Source of the DNA: an uncultured Pseudomonadales bacterium
Lineage (GTDB): Bacteria; Pseudomonadota; Gammaproteobacteria; Pseudomonadales; Cellvibrionaceae
Direction: 5' to 3'
NCBI GenBank assembly: GCA_947487765.1
Contig: CANKXO010000004.1
Location: 434,001 to 498,000 of the forward strand
DNA length: 64,000 bases
Part shown: in pieces, positions 8,590-17,284 of the stretch
Position numbering within the stretch: position 1 is the first letter of the stretch
Layout: each line of letters opens with the position of its first letter
Notes under the pieces: generated by a model
The model's database searches: none
The model's input: only the letters and a program-made list of their open reading frames with translations
Told to the model about the DNA's origin: nothing
Made by a program: the position numbers and the translations under genes

Positions 8590-9588
8590 TTAGTGTATCG
8601 ATTCCTGATATTTTTTTGATGTACTGATAAAATTTTTCTCCCATTCACTGAAAAATATTTCACGATGCTCATTTATCCAGGCAGCAAACGATTTGGGCTC
8701 ACGGCCCAGTATCTCTTTAACGTGATGAGTGAGAGTGAATAGGTGGTCGTGCTGGGTCTCCCATTCAAAGTATTTCATGAAATACTTTGGCGCTTTTTCT
8801 CCCCAAAGTTGACTAAAGACTGGTTTAATAGAACGGTAAAAATTTTCCTCATCACCATCATATTTTACTTTGACGCCTAATATTTTCGTGAATAATGCAG
8901 CTACCTCGCTGAATTGAAGAAGGTCTTTACCCGTTATGTCTAGAGTCTTGCCGATATATTCAGTAGGGGTAGAGAGTAGTAATTTTGCACTGAGATCTGC
9001 GACATCAACGTGATCAACCCAAGCCAGAGTTTTGTTGAATGCAACTCTTATGGTCTTTTCTTCGAATAATGGGGGGGAGAACATGCGTAGGAAATCATCC
9101 ATGTAATACCCTGCCACATTGACAAATGTGACCGGTAGGCCAGAGTCGCGATATCTTTCCCTCGCTACAAGGTGTTGCATGGCTGGATAATATCGAAACT
9201 TTTTCAATTCGGCAGGGATGATGTCAAAAGAAGCATCTGGTGGAGTACCTAAAATTCTGACAATATGCTTAATGCTGCCTGCTTCTTCGCAGGCAGTTAA
9301 CATATTGTTCACAAGGTCGTCTTCGTGAAATACATCCGGTGATATTTGAAAGACTGATTCTATCCCTTGTAATGCTGATCTTAATGAATCTATGTCAAAA
9401 AAATCAGCAACTACAGCCTCCAAATCTGGAAACATTGTATTTAATAAGCCTAAGTTTTCTTTTTTATGAGTGGCCAGTCTTATTTTGGTTTCGGGTGAAT
9501 GTTGTTTTATGTATTTGGCAACAGCACTACCTATATGATCCTTTGCCCCAAATATCAATATCGACTTTGTAAAATGTTGTTGAGTCAT
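8590..9588 (-). CDS. NmrA-like NAD(P)-binding protein (atypical SDR)
   Basis: The 332-residue protein has an N-terminal Rossmann fold with a degenerate glycine motif GAKDHIG (residues 14-20), followed by DFFDIDSLRSALQGIESVF, typical of NmrA/HSCARG-type atypical short-chain dehydrogenases. The canonical Tyr-x-x-x-Lys pair is not evident, so it may be a redox sensor or a reductase/isomerase acting on a cluster intermediate. The C-terminal 100 residues are rich in aromatic residues and unusual for the family. It lies between the methyltransferase (26 bases upstream) and the haloperoxidase (49 bases downstream). I see no strong ribosome site before the ATG. Confidence 0.75.
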   Translation of the reverse strand: MTQQHFTKSILIFGAKDHIGSAVAKYIKQHSPETKIRLATHKKENLGLLNTMFPDLEAVVADFFDIDSLRSALQGIESVFQISPDVFHEDDLVNNMLTACEEAGSIKHIVRILGTPPDASFDIIPAELKKFRYYPAMQHLVARERYRDSGLPVTFVNVAGYYMDDFLRMFSPPLFEEKTIRVAFNKTLAWVDHVDVADLSAKLLLSTPTEYIGKTLDITGKDLLQFSEVAALFTKILGVKVKYDGDEENFYRSIKPVFSQLWGEKAPKYFMKYFEWETQHDHLFTLTHHVKEILGREPKSFAAWINEHREIFFSEWEKNFISTSKKYQESIH

Positions 9589-9614
9589 GATTATGCCATT
9601 GATTATATTGGAGG

Positions 9615-10370
9615 TTATTTTGTGTATCTTGCATAGATGTAAGGAACCATTACCGATATCATTCCTTCAGAGTGCTGTAAATCGAAATATTTTTCGATAT
9701 CCTTATAGGTTTCCTCGTGTGGCTGATCTAAAGCGAATACCTTTTGAAAAAATTCACCGACCTCATCTTCATTTTTGAAATCGAATGGAACATCAAATTC
9801 TTCGACTTCGGTGTTACTGGCTTCCGCAAAGCGGCCAAGATTAATCATTCTAGACTTCGAAGGAAATAAAGCCTGATGGCCTGTGCTAGTTATGTCATCG
9901 ACAACTTCATCGAAGTAACGCTGAATGCTTGAGTTGTCTGAAAAGTCACCGACGCAGAAAGTGCCACCCTTTTTAAGCTTGCTCATTGCTGAACGGGTGA
10001 TGCTGATTTGGTCTTCCATGTGGTGCCATCCGCCTAATGTTACTGATTTGTCACACGAGTTATCTTTTACAGCGTCGATATCGGTAATGTATTTCAGGTT
10101 GCTGTGAACACCACATTTTTTTTGATTAAGTTCTAGTGTTCTAGGTGCAATATCTTGGGCATATAGAAATCCGCTTTTTATGTTTTTAATTATTTTTTCT
10201 GTTAAAAACCCCGTGCCTGCAGAAATTTCTAATATGGTATCGTCTTCTTTTATCTCCATGCTGCTAATCAACCAGTCGCCATCTTTGCGAGCATCGGGGT
10301 AAGTTGCAATTGCATACTCGTAAGATTGAGCAATAATGTTGAAACGCGAATCGTCTAAGGCTGTTTGCAT
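9615..10370 (-). CDS. Class I SAM-dependent methyltransferase
   Basis: The 251-residue protein carries motif I as ILEISAGTGFLTE (about residues 46-58) and motif II/post-I as LYAQDIAPRTLEL, both typical of the Rossmann-like methyltransferases that use S-adenosylmethionine. GGWHHMED and the following GGTFCVGDF fit motifs IV-VI. The substrate cannot be deduced; the C-terminal part (FDVPFDFKNEDEVGEFFQKVF) resembles small-molecule methyltransferases of the ubiE type. AGGAG lies about seven bases before the ATG. It is 47 bases downstream of the cupin gene in the same direction. Confidence 0.85.
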   Translation of the reverse strand: MQTALDDSRFNIIAQSYEYAIATYPDARKDGDWLISSMEIKEDDTILEISAGTGFLTEKIIKNIKSGFLYAQDIAPRTLELNQKKCGVHSNLKYITDIDAVKDNSCDKSVTLGGWHHMEDQISITRSAMSKLKKGGTFCVGDFSDNSSIQRYFDEVVDDITSTGHQALFPSKSRMINLGRFAEASNTEVEEFDVPFDFKNEDEVGEFFQKVFALDQPHEETYKDIEKYFDLQHSEGMISVMVPYIYARYTK

Positions 10371-10417
10371 GTCTTTCTCCTAATCATATTTAGTGTTTTG
10401 GGTGAGTTTGTAAATTA

Positions 10418-10849
10418 TTAATCGATGACAACTTCGCCTTTACGATTGTCTTTGGTAAAGTAGATATCTGCATCATTGTTTTCATCGATAATGGCGGGGT
10501 GTTGGAAGCCATAAACTACCAGGTTTTCATCACCTGCTTCCAGTCCATGCTCTACGCCGGGAGGGATATTAAGCACAGAGTGTTTTTTTATTTTGTATTT
10601 TTTTTTGTTGATGAGAGCAAAACCATGACCGCTCAATACTAATATGATGGCATGCCCTTTTTTGTGATGGTGTGGGTCTAATATTTTTTTAGGCTCAATG
10701 ACCACAAATTCGCAACCCATATTCTTAAACCCGGAATCCTCAAGGACTCTAAACATTTTAAAGCCTTCCAAGGTAAGTTCTGGACTATCTTCTATTTGTC
10801 TTACAGACCATGAATTATCATCATTTGTTTCTGTTTTATAGGGTTGCAT
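10418..10849 (-). CDS. Small cupin-domain protein
   Basis: The 143-residue protein is a single cupin barrel. Metal-binding motif 1 reads DPHHHKKGHAIILVLSG (His60, His61, His62 and His66), and motif 2 includes PPGVEHGLEAG (His101). Such cupins act as dioxygenases, isomerases, epimerases or ligand-binding proteins; which one cannot be told here. I chose ATG at 10849, because AGGAG sits nine bases upstream; an upstream ATG at 10885 would overlap the aminotransferase by 50 bases. With the chosen start the overlap is 14 bases, so translation of the two is probably coupled. Confidence 0.82.
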   Translation of the reverse strand: MQPYKTETNDDNSWSVRQIEDSPELTLEGFKMFRVLEDSGFKNMGCEFVVIEPKKILDPHHHKKGHAIILVLSGHGFALINKKKYKIKKHSVLNIPPGVEHGLEAGDENLVVYGFQHPAIIDENNDADIYFTKDNRKGEVVID

Positions 10850-12170
10850 CAGATACCACTCCTGAAAATAATGCCAATTTTTCATCGAGAGATTTTATTT
10901 TCTCGTTGTTAAGCCTCCCAACACAGATGCGCACACCATCGTTTCTTTTGCTGCCAAATATACTGAGTGGCAATAATGTGACGCCGAAATACAGCAGCTT
11001 TTTAGTGAGCTCAATACCGCTCATGCCTTGATAGGAAGCACAAATGTAAAATCCGTCAATATTTTTCGTGTTGGAGTAAAGTAAAGTAAATCCGTGCTTT
11101 TTAAGTATTCCTTTAACTATTTTCGATCGAGATTTGTATTCTGATAGAAACTCGTATAGGTCGAATTCATTGTCATTAATTTTTTTTAATAAGGTATTAA
11201 TACCATATTGGCCGCTATGAGGAGCACCTGCAGTCATATTGAAAATAAGAGATCCACAATACTGTTTAATTGATTCGTAAGCATTGTGAGTCTGTCTTGC
11301 GGGCAAGTTTAAGAAGTTTTTAGAGGATGTTAGTATACCTAAGCGTTCACCCGCATAACTCAACATTTTGGAAGCGCTTAGTACAATAAAATAATTATCG
11401 GTATAGTTAGAAATACTAGGAAGGTTTTCTGATGAAGGTTCATGATTTTTTTCGATCATGCCTAAATAAGTAAGGTCTTCTATAGGTATAACATTATATT
11501 GTTCACATAATACTGCGATATCTTTCAATTCTTCATGAGTCAATATCGCCCATGTGGGATTGTTAGGGCTGGACCAGCAAATAGAAGAAACGTTATTGTT
11601 TTCAAAAGCAGCTTGAATAGCATCCGTTAATGCTTTCCCTCTCCGGTTATCAATTTCTATGGTGATAGTATTCATGTCAAGAAATTGGCTTTGTGCAATC
11701 ATTGGTGGGTAAGTAGGCGAGATAAAGACAGCGGAGCTCTTTCCATTACTATTGTTTATTCTTTTGCAGGCTGACTGCGCTATGAGCAATGCTTGAGTGG
11801 CACCACAGGTAATGAAAATGTTTTCTCTGTCAGCGTTGCTAATATTGAGTTGCTCTTTAATAAATTGAGCTATAGTTGACCTTAACTCAGGAATGCCTTT
11901 GTAAGGAGGGTAGCTTAATGGTGCATCGGTTTTTTGTAAGCTTGTTGTGTGTTGAGTTATGCATATTTCAGGAGGTTTCAAGTTGGGAACACCAAAATCC
12001 ATTCTAATGTAATTAATGCCTAATTCATTTTCAATTCTGTTAACTGTTTCCCAAAATTCTTCTATATTAAAATTGTTATTTTTTAGGCTGCTGGATTCAA
12101 TTATGCTATCTATCCGTGCATTGGTATCTTTTTTAGTAATTGGTTTTTCGTTTTTGTCGAGAAGTAACAT
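10836..12170 (-). CDS. PLP-dependent aminotransferase, class I/II
   Basis: The 444-residue protein is a fold-type I PLP enzyme. Visible elements are the substrate-loop YPPYKGIPELR, the PLP-phosphate stretch TCGATQALL, the PLP-ring Asp232 and Tyr235 in PIEDLTY, the Schiff-base Lys268 in LSASKMLSYAGERLG, and the C-terminal Arg in DGVRICVGR that should bind the substrate carboxylate. The usual N-P-x-G loop reads NNPTW, with Trp for Gly at 207. An AAGG ribosome site precedes the ATG. It is first in a five-gene minus-strand series with a cupin, methyltransferase, NmrA-like protein and haloperoxidase. An aromatic amino acid such as tryptophan or a cluster intermediate is a reasonable but unproven substrate. 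Confidence 0.88.
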   Translation of the reverse strand: MLLLDKNEKPITKKDTNARIDSIIESSSLKNNNFNIEEFWETVNRIENELGINYIRMDFGVPNLKPPEICITQHTTSLQKTDAPLSYPPYKGIPELRSTIAQFIKEQLNISNADRENIFITCGATQALLIAQSACKRINNSNGKSSAVFISPTYPPMIAQSQFLDMNTITIEIDNRRGKALTDAIQAAFENNNVSSICWSSPNNPTWAILTHEELKDIAVLCEQYNVIPIEDLTYLGMIEKNHEPSSENLPSISNYTDNYFIVLSASKMLSYAGERLGILTSSKNFLNLPARQTHNAYESIKQYCGSLIFNMTAGAPHSGQYGINTLLKKINDNEFDLYEFLSEYKSRSKIVKGILKKHGFTLLYSNTKNIDGFYICASYQGMSGIELTKKLLYFGVTLLPLSIFGSKRNDGVRICVGRLNNEKIKSLDEKLALFSGVVSDATL

Positions 12171-12365
12171 TTTATTACCTTTTGCGAAACGCTGAATCGG
12201 AAATGTTATTTCTCTATAGTTTATTTTTTTAGTCTAATGCTGTTAATCCATCGATAGAACTATTGACATTTGGTTTGCGTTTTTTATTGGATTTTTGAGA
12301 GTGGCCTCACTAGTGAAACTAATAAGGCCGTTTTTGAATAAAGCTATCTTGATGTGAAAACAATA

Positions 12366-12992
12366 CTATGCAGCTTGATAAAAGGCGCTGATTTGATTGT
12401 AAGCTTGTTGAACACTTTCTATGTTATTCATTCTTGTTAACCAAGAAGAAACATGAGTAAATTCCTTTAGGTCGATATTATTTTTCTCAATATAAATTAT
12501 TGAGCTGTAAATCGATATGTCTGCAATGCTTATTTTTCCGCACAAATATTCTGTGTTTTGTAAAGCATCGTCCAGTATTTCTAGTGCAATACTTAAATTA
12601 TCAATGGCTTCTTGAACTTTTTCTTTGTTACCATTTTCACCTAGAACAACATTGTTAAAGTTAATGGTTACAGCTTCATTATTCAAGCGAGTATGAGACC
12701 AGTCTAACCACTTATCAATATGTGCACGAGTTTCAGCATCAGTAGGGTATAACGCATTGTTTCCGTATTTTCCACACAAGTATTTCATGATTGAATGTGA
12801 TTCCCATAACACAAATCCATTATCATCAATAGCTGGGACTTTTGCATTAGGGTTTAAAGCTAAATAAGTCGGTGTTCTATTTTCTCCGCTCATTAGATCT
12901 ACCACTTTTTCTTCATGATCAATATTAAGCTCTTTCAATACAATTGCTACTCGGGCGGCATGATTTGACCATGGGTGTGTGTAAAATTTCAT
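12366..12992 (-). CDS. Glutathione S-transferase family protein
   Basis: The 208-residue protein has an N-terminal thioredoxin-like domain (KFYTHPWSNHAARVAIVLKE) with NPNAKVPAIDDNGFVLWESHSI, where the cis-Pro and the Glu-Ser pair bind glutathione, and an all-helical C-terminal domain (LCGKISIADISIYS) with the capping motif. It resembles theta-class plant-like GSTs. In a halogenation setting it might conjugate or dehalogenate a reactive intermediate, or be a plain stress enzyme. AAGG lies eight bases before the ATG. It is 195 bases upstream of the aminotransferase gene; a GGCCT/AGGCC hairpin (12303-12329), followed by TTTTT on the plus strand only, lies in the gap. Confidence 0.88.
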   Translation of the reverse strand: MKFYTHPWSNHAARVAIVLKELNIDHEEKVVDLMSGENRTPTYLALNPNAKVPAIDDNGFVLWESHSIMKYLCGKYGNNALYPTDAETRAHIDKWLDWSHTRLNNEAVTINFNNVVLGENGNKEKVQEAIDNLSIALEILDDALQNTEYLCGKISIADISIYSSIIYIEKNNIDLKEFTHVSSWLTRMNNIESVQQAYNQISAFYQAA

Positions 12993-13240
12993 CGTTATAC
13001 CTTCTAATGGTTAATGTTTTTAATATCAATAGTAATATGTGCTGTACAAATAGTTCAGGTATTTCTGAATATTTTTCATACGCTTCATATTTGACTCTTT
13101 CAATTAATAAGGTGTGACCATATCGAGTAATATTTTTTAGTGGTAAATAATTACTAAAAATCGGTCACAGCTTGATAACTTGATATGTCCAATAGTGTGA
13201 ATATCCCAGTAGGTACTTTGCCGCTGGTAAAATATTAATA

Positions 13241-13621
13241 ATGCAGATGGAAAATAATATGAAAAATGCAATAAATGGTATGCTCATTGGTTTATTTGTT
13301 GGTGTTGTCGATGTCGCTATTTTTAAATTAGTGATGAATTTCCCGGAAAATCTTATCGAAGCTGTGGGTCCTATCTCTTACTGGATTATTGCTGGTTTTT
13401 TGGTGAATACATCTTCGCTCAATTTACAACCCGCTCTAAAAGGAATAGTGATTGCAATGGCAATGGGAATTCCTTGGTTTATTGACTACGCATTAAACGA
13501 TAAAGCGAATCAAATCGGCATGTTGGCAGCGATATTTTTAGTTTATGGTGCTTTGACAGGTTTTCTCTGTGATAAAGATTTCCTTAAATTCAATGAGAAG
13601 AATGCGGTGGAACTAACATGA
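13241..13621 (+). CDS. Small integral membrane protein, four predicted helices
   Basis: I do not recognise the family. The 126-residue product has four hydrophobic segments (about residues 11-31, 42-60, 66-84 and 90-110) and a short charged tail. The first ATG is used, but the third Met (13259) has a GGA eight bases upstream and may be the true start. It overlaps the following secreted protein gene by four bases (ATGA), so the two are co-translated. It may assemble with, or help export of, that protein. Confidence 0.7.
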   Translation: MQMENNMKNAINGMLIGLFVGVVDVAIFKLVMNFPENLIEAVGPISYWIIAGFLVNTSSLNLQPALKGIVIAMAMGIPWFIDYALNDKANQIGMLAAIFLVYGALTGFLCDKDFLKFNEKNAVELT

Positions 13622-14022
13622 GATTACTGAAAAATAAAAATGTAAGGTCGTTTCTTATTATATTTTCTTGTTTTTATTCTATTTATGCTTTTCCAGAGGA
13701 GACAGATGTGAACGGAGAGAAGGTTAAAGAAATTATAGTCTATAAAATAAAAGAAGAGCGCCTCGAGGATTTTTTGAAAATTAAAGATCAAGTGCTAAAA
13801 GAGTCAGCCTCCCTTGATGGTTTACTTTCTGCAACAACATCGAAAATTTTAAGTGATGAATATACTTTTGCAGATACCATGATATGGGATGATATAGGGT
13901 CATCTAAGAAATCTTCGGAGACATTCCCTAAAATACCTGTAGCAGCTAAATTTTTAGAAATGTGGGATGGTCCGCCATTGCATCATGTGTTAATGACTTA
14001 TGAACCGGATAACCTCAAATAA
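13618..14022 (+). CDS. Secreted protein with ABM-like (dimeric alpha/beta barrel) fold
   Basis: After a short hydrophobic N-terminus (about residues 10-25, a likely signal peptide), the remaining 110 residues read as an antibiotic-biosynthesis-monooxygenase-type domain: VKEIIVYKIKEERLEDFLKI as the first strand-helix, LDGLLSATTSK, then DTMIWDD and PVAAKFLEMWDG. This fold serves in cofactor-free monooxygenases and in many small-molecule-binding proteins, so oxygenase activity is possible but unproven. A periplasmic ABM-like domain is not usual. It overlaps the upstream membrane-protein gene by four bases. Confidence 0.6.
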   Translation: MRLLKNKNVRSFLIIFSCFYSIYAFPEETDVNGEKVKEIIVYKIKEERLEDFLKIKDQVLKESASLDGLLSATTSKILSDEYTFADTMIWDDIGSSKKSSETFPKIPVAAKFLEMWDGPPLHHVLMTYEPDNLK

Positions 14023-14053
14023 CCTAATATTATATTGTAGAGAGTTTTTCCCC

Positions 14054-15217
14054 ATGATTAGAATTAGTTTAATCGCTCTTTTATTTTTTTCCTCATTAGC
14101 AGCAGCAGTCGATGAGGCTCATAAAATAAAGATTGTATTGCCTATTACTACTCAGGGGCCGTTGTGGCCCCCTAGTAGTCTTGTCGACGAAAATGGTGAT
14201 TTCGTCGTAGTCGGGACCCTGTTGACTGAGGTTGAACCTGGTGTCATTGTCCCTGTACCTAATCAAGCTGCGCTCGTTTCTAAAAATACTCGTCCACCTT
14301 TAGACAGTGATGGTAGGGAGGATTTTTCTAATCCTTTTGGAGCAGCTTACGACATTATAAAAACGTTGGATTTGAGAAAAGGTAGCCCTGATCTCAAAAT
14401 GGAGTTGTATACCTCGTCATTTGGCCCGCCTGTTGGAGATTTTGGTGGTGGTTCGCGAGTGCCAAGAATCGGAGACTCTAAGTATAATCTAAACATGTTG
14501 TCCGGTTTTCCTTGTCAGGACATTTTCCCTTCAGAGTCGCAGCGAACACGTTATACGAGGGACAGTTTTCCCTTGCATAAAGCCCCTATCCCTGGTTTTC
14601 AGGGAGATCAAGTCGCTTATGATGTAGATACTGGCGAGAGCTTTGTCCCTTTAAACCGCTCTGGAGCTGAATGCCCGGTTCAAGGCTGCGAAGGGGAGGA
14701 TGTTGTCGATGAAGCACAGCGCCGACCAATCACTTTAGGTCGATGGTTATCTGCAAAGGTCCTCCTCACTATCAAGCTGGTTGACTATGACTACAATGTT
14801 GGCGCGTATACGGCGGCTGTATTTGCTATTCGCGCTAAAAATTTATTGCCCAATGCTATATATCAAATAATGGCTTTTAGGCGTAATAGTTTTCTTCCTT
14901 CCCCTATCCCTAAATTACCTGATCCATTAGCACTTCCGCAGATTTTACAAACAGATTATCGAGGAAATGCAACTTTTGTTCGAAAAGTTCATAACCCTTT
15001 CCCCGATCCAGTGGAAGATGATGCGGGTTTGAGAATATCAGGTTTAGTTGTCGCTTATCGCTCTGACTACCGTACTTCAGGGGCATGTGCTTTACACTAT
15101 GCCCCAGGTGTTGAAGTGCATGCGCTTGCGAGTACTCTCATGAATTATCCTGATGGAATCACTGATTTTGTAACTAGGGTTAGAGAAGGCAGTGAAATAA
15201 GTTTGGATTATAAATAA
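14054..15217 (+). CDS. Secreted protein of unknown function (possible relative of the 16340-17284 product)
   Basis: ATG at 14054 is chosen because it begins a clear Sec signal peptide (MIRISLIALLFFSSLAAA); the longer ORF starting at 14000 overlaps the previous gene and adds no signal. The mature part, about 370 residues, carries no domain I know. Pairs of Cys (CPVQGC, GACALHY) suggest disulfides. A central strand-rich segment (TAAVFAIRAKNLLPNAIYQIMAF) resembles part of the secreted protein encoded at 16340-17284 (VEIAVRNAFPNQLYTLWDI), so they may be distant relatives. It is followed by a bidirectional terminator at 15216. Confidence 0.65.
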   Translation: MIRISLIALLFFSSLAAAVDEAHKIKIVLPITTQGPLWPPSSLVDENGDFVVVGTLLTEVEPGVIVPVPNQAALVSKNTRPPLDSDGREDFSNPFGAAYDIIKTLDLRKGSPDLKMELYTSSFGPPVGDFGGGSRVPRIGDSKYNLNMLSGFPCQDIFPSESQRTRYTRDSFPLHKAPIPGFQGDQVAYDVDTGESFVPLNRSGAECPVQGCEGEDVVDEAQRRPITLGRWLSAKVLLTIKLVDYDYNVGAYTAAVFAIRAKNLLPNAIYQIMAFRRNSFLPSPIPKLPDPLALPQILQTDYRGNATFVRKVHNPFPDPVEDDAGLRISGLVVAYRSDYRTSGACALHYAPGVEVHALASTLMNYPDGITDFVTRVREGSEISLDYK

Positions 15218-15251
15218 GGCACCTTAATAAGTTCGAAATAAGGTTGCCTTT
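15216..15251. terminator. Bidirectional terminator between convergent genes
   Basis: Arms AAGGCA (15216-15221) plus CCTTA and TAAGG plus TGCCTT pair over 11 positions with one bulged T. It lies exactly between the stop of the plus-strand secreted-protein gene and the end of the minus-strand sigma factor gene. Only a short T-run (TTT) follows on the plus strand. Confidence 0.5.
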
Positions 15252-15273
15252 GTATGTTATTTATATTTAATGG

Positions 15274-16131
15274 TTAAGCTGTTTTTTCAATAGACTCTTT
15301 TTCGGTTAATTGAGACTGCAGCCAGGAAAAAAACTGCTCGCTGCGTTTATCTGTCGGGTTGGCGCGATAAATTGCAGCAGCTCTATGGGCAGTATCAATT
15401 GAACGAATGTAATCGAGTACTTCGGGAAAAGATTTTGCACTGTTGTCGCTGCTTGCAAAAATAAGGTTGTCAGGGTCGATGCATTTTGCATTGATTGCTT
15501 TGCTTACCCTCTTATTGCATCGACAGGCATTCTTAGGGTTGGCTAGTCCGCAGTTATCAGACATAAATTCATTAACATTTTTTCTTGCTCTTGATAAACG
15601 CTTCCTGTAGGTGGCCGAAGGCACATTAAGGGCATTTGCGGCTTCACTGTGATCAAACTCTAGAATTTCTCCAAGGATATAACTCATTCTTGAATCATCA
15701 TCTAGGCATTGAAGCATTGCAGTTGTACAGCCAATACGAATTTCCTGCAGAATACGTTGATAATCAGGATTACTTTTATGTCCATCATCGTTCTCTTCAT
15801 TGCCGTGGGCTAAATCTTCGGCAAAAATATCAAAACTAATCATTGGTTTGTTATCACGTTTTTTTTGTATGCTGATTAAAGTATTGCAAGCAACGCGATA
15901 TACCCATGTTGAGAAACGACTATTCCCTTCAAAAGATGATAAATTGTTAATGATGCGCATTAATATTTCTTGAGTGGCGTCTTCAGCATCGTGTGGGTGT
16001 AATAAAAATCGAATGGAAAGAGCATACACTTGTTTTTCTATCGTTCTGATAACGTCAGATAATGCTTTTTTATTTCCAGTGACTGCTTCTTTAACTCGCT
16101 TTTCTAAAGGTATATCGATAACTTCTGACAC
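15274..16131 (-). CDS. Sigma-70 family (ECF-type) RNA polymerase sigma factor with Cys-containing C-terminal extension
   Basis: The 285-residue protein has sigma-2 (about residues 30-95: DAEDATQEILMRIINNLSSF and FSTWVYRVACNTL) and sigma-4 (about 130-190: YILGEILEFDHSEAANALNVPSATYRKRLSRARK). This is ECF architecture, without region 1 or 3. A further 90 residues contain CGLANPKNACRCNKRV, with several Cys that could bind a metal or sense redox state. No anti-sigma factor is adjacent. GTG at 16131 is used because AAGGAGG lies about six bases upstream. It sits between the two secreted-protein genes and is a natural candidate to control the cluster; that is inference. Confidence 0.85.
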   Translation of the reverse strand: MSEVIDIPLEKRVKEAVTGNKKALSDVIRTIEKQVYALSIRFLLHPHDAEDATQEILMRIINNLSSFEGNSRFSTWVYRVACNTLISIQKKRDNKPMISFDIFAEDLAHGNEENDDGHKSNPDYQRILQEIRIGCTTAMLQCLDDDSRMSYILGEILEFDHSEAANALNVPSATYRKRLSRARKNVNEFMSDNCGLANPKNACRCNKRVSKAINAKCIDPDNLIFASSDNSAKSFPEVLDYIRSIDTAHRAAAIYRANPTDKRSEQFFSWLQSQLTEKESIEKTA

Positions 16132-16339
16132 TTAAATCCTCCTTTTGAGGTCTTTAACGACGTGTATAGTAATATCGTTTAAAGCTACCGAAAACATAAA
16201 AAAATGTCAAACGCTATACTTGGCTGACAGTATAGAAGGAGGGAGCTGATATGGATGTGAAACCTCTAATTATTCTTTTCCCATTGAATAATTAGAGGGA
16301 ATCTAAAAATAGATTTGAAGGGTAGAATAAATTTTTAAC

Positions 16340-17284
16340 TTAACTTCTACACTGTAGGCGTTTTTTGCCAAAATTTGTTGAAGGTTCCTGAATAATTTCT
16401 CCACTCATGGGCCATACCATATGATTTCCTCCAAGAACACCTAATGGTAACCCGCCAAAAGTATTCGCTGCTGCACCACCGTATACTTGGTCATCCCAGT
16501 GATAAAATAAAGACACATACGATGAGCAGGAAGCTGAGCCGCCATCACAAGTTCTTTTTGGGCAAAAAGGTACATGCAGTTTTTTATAACCGCAGCCTTT
16601 TTTGTTAGTCATTAATACATTTGGCAGGCCTCCAAATGGAGCAGCGTACGTTGTTGAATCAGGTGTTTGGGGGTTTAATACGCCAATATCCCAGAGGGTA
16701 TATAGTTGATTGGGAAAAGCATTACGTACAGCGATTTCTACAACACCCCTACTCTCGTCATTGTTGCACCACATTCTTGCAACACCTTTAATTTTATTCC
16801 ACTGTTTTATCGTTGGTCTTTCTCTCACTCCCTTCGCCACATAAATATCTCCGGGTTCTGCATCTGCATATGGCGTTAATAATATCCTGTCTGTCGCTGA
16901 ACTATAACCTGTGAAGTAAGAGCCAATTTTATCCAGGGTCTGATTGAATAAAGACGGGTCGACAGTGTCAAAAACACCAAAAAAACGACTTAACGAAGAT
17001 GACGTTGCTACTGGTGTTTTTGGATCTACATCTGCTGTGATTCTTCCTGCATCATCAGCACCAGGTTGGTAATATCCGATCTCTGTTAGGGGAGGGTTTT
17101 CATTAAGGCCGCGAGCATAGGGTGTAACAATAGAGTAGTCAGCGATAGGTTCATCGTTAAAAACATTAACGCCATGCGCTACATGTCCGGGTATCACATA
17201 ATTTTTATGGGTATCTTCTGCAAAACACATATGGGTGCTTGCGATTAAGGACGCAATAAAAGCTGATCGTAGTAGAAATGACAC
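16340..17284 (-). CDS. Secreted protein of unknown function, cysteine-rich
   Basis: GTG at 17284 is supported by AAGGAG eight bases upstream. The first 22 residues form a Sec signal peptide (FIASLIASTHMCFA). I do not recognise the remaining 290 residues. They include eight Cys in the second half (MWCNN, GCGYKK, FCPKRTCDGG, SCSSY), suggesting disulfides in the periplasm or outside the cell, and a repeated FGGLP motif. The VEIAVRNAFPNQLYTLWDI segment resembles part of the 14054-15217 product. It is transcribed in the same direction as the sigma factor, with 208 bases between them. Confidence 0.65.
   Translation of the reverse strand: MSFLLRSAFIASLIASTHMCFAEDTHKNYVIPGHVAHGVNVFNDEPIADYSIVTPYARGLNENPPLTEIGYYQPGADDAGRITADVDPKTPVATSSSLSRFFGVFDTVDPSLFNQTLDKIGSYFTGYSSATDRILLTPYADAEPGDIYVAKGVRERPTIKQWNKIKGVARMWCNNDESRGVVEIAVRNAFPNQLYTLWDIGVLNPQTPDSTTYAAPFGGLPNVLMTNKKGCGYKKLHVPFCPKRTCDGGSASCSSYVSLFYHWDDQVYGGAAANTFGGLPLGVLGGNHMVWPMSGEIIQEPSTNFGKKRLQCRS

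Noticed and set aside
10850-10885. A longer start for the cupin gene at 10885.
   Set aside because: It overlaps the aminotransferase by 50 bases and has no ribosome site; AGGAG lies before the ATG at 10849.
12303-12334. A GGCCT/AGGCC hairpin with TTTTT as a terminator for the GST gene.
   Set aside because: The T-run is on the plus strand, while GST is read on the minus strand; no plus-strand transcript is known there, so I note it only in the GST entry.
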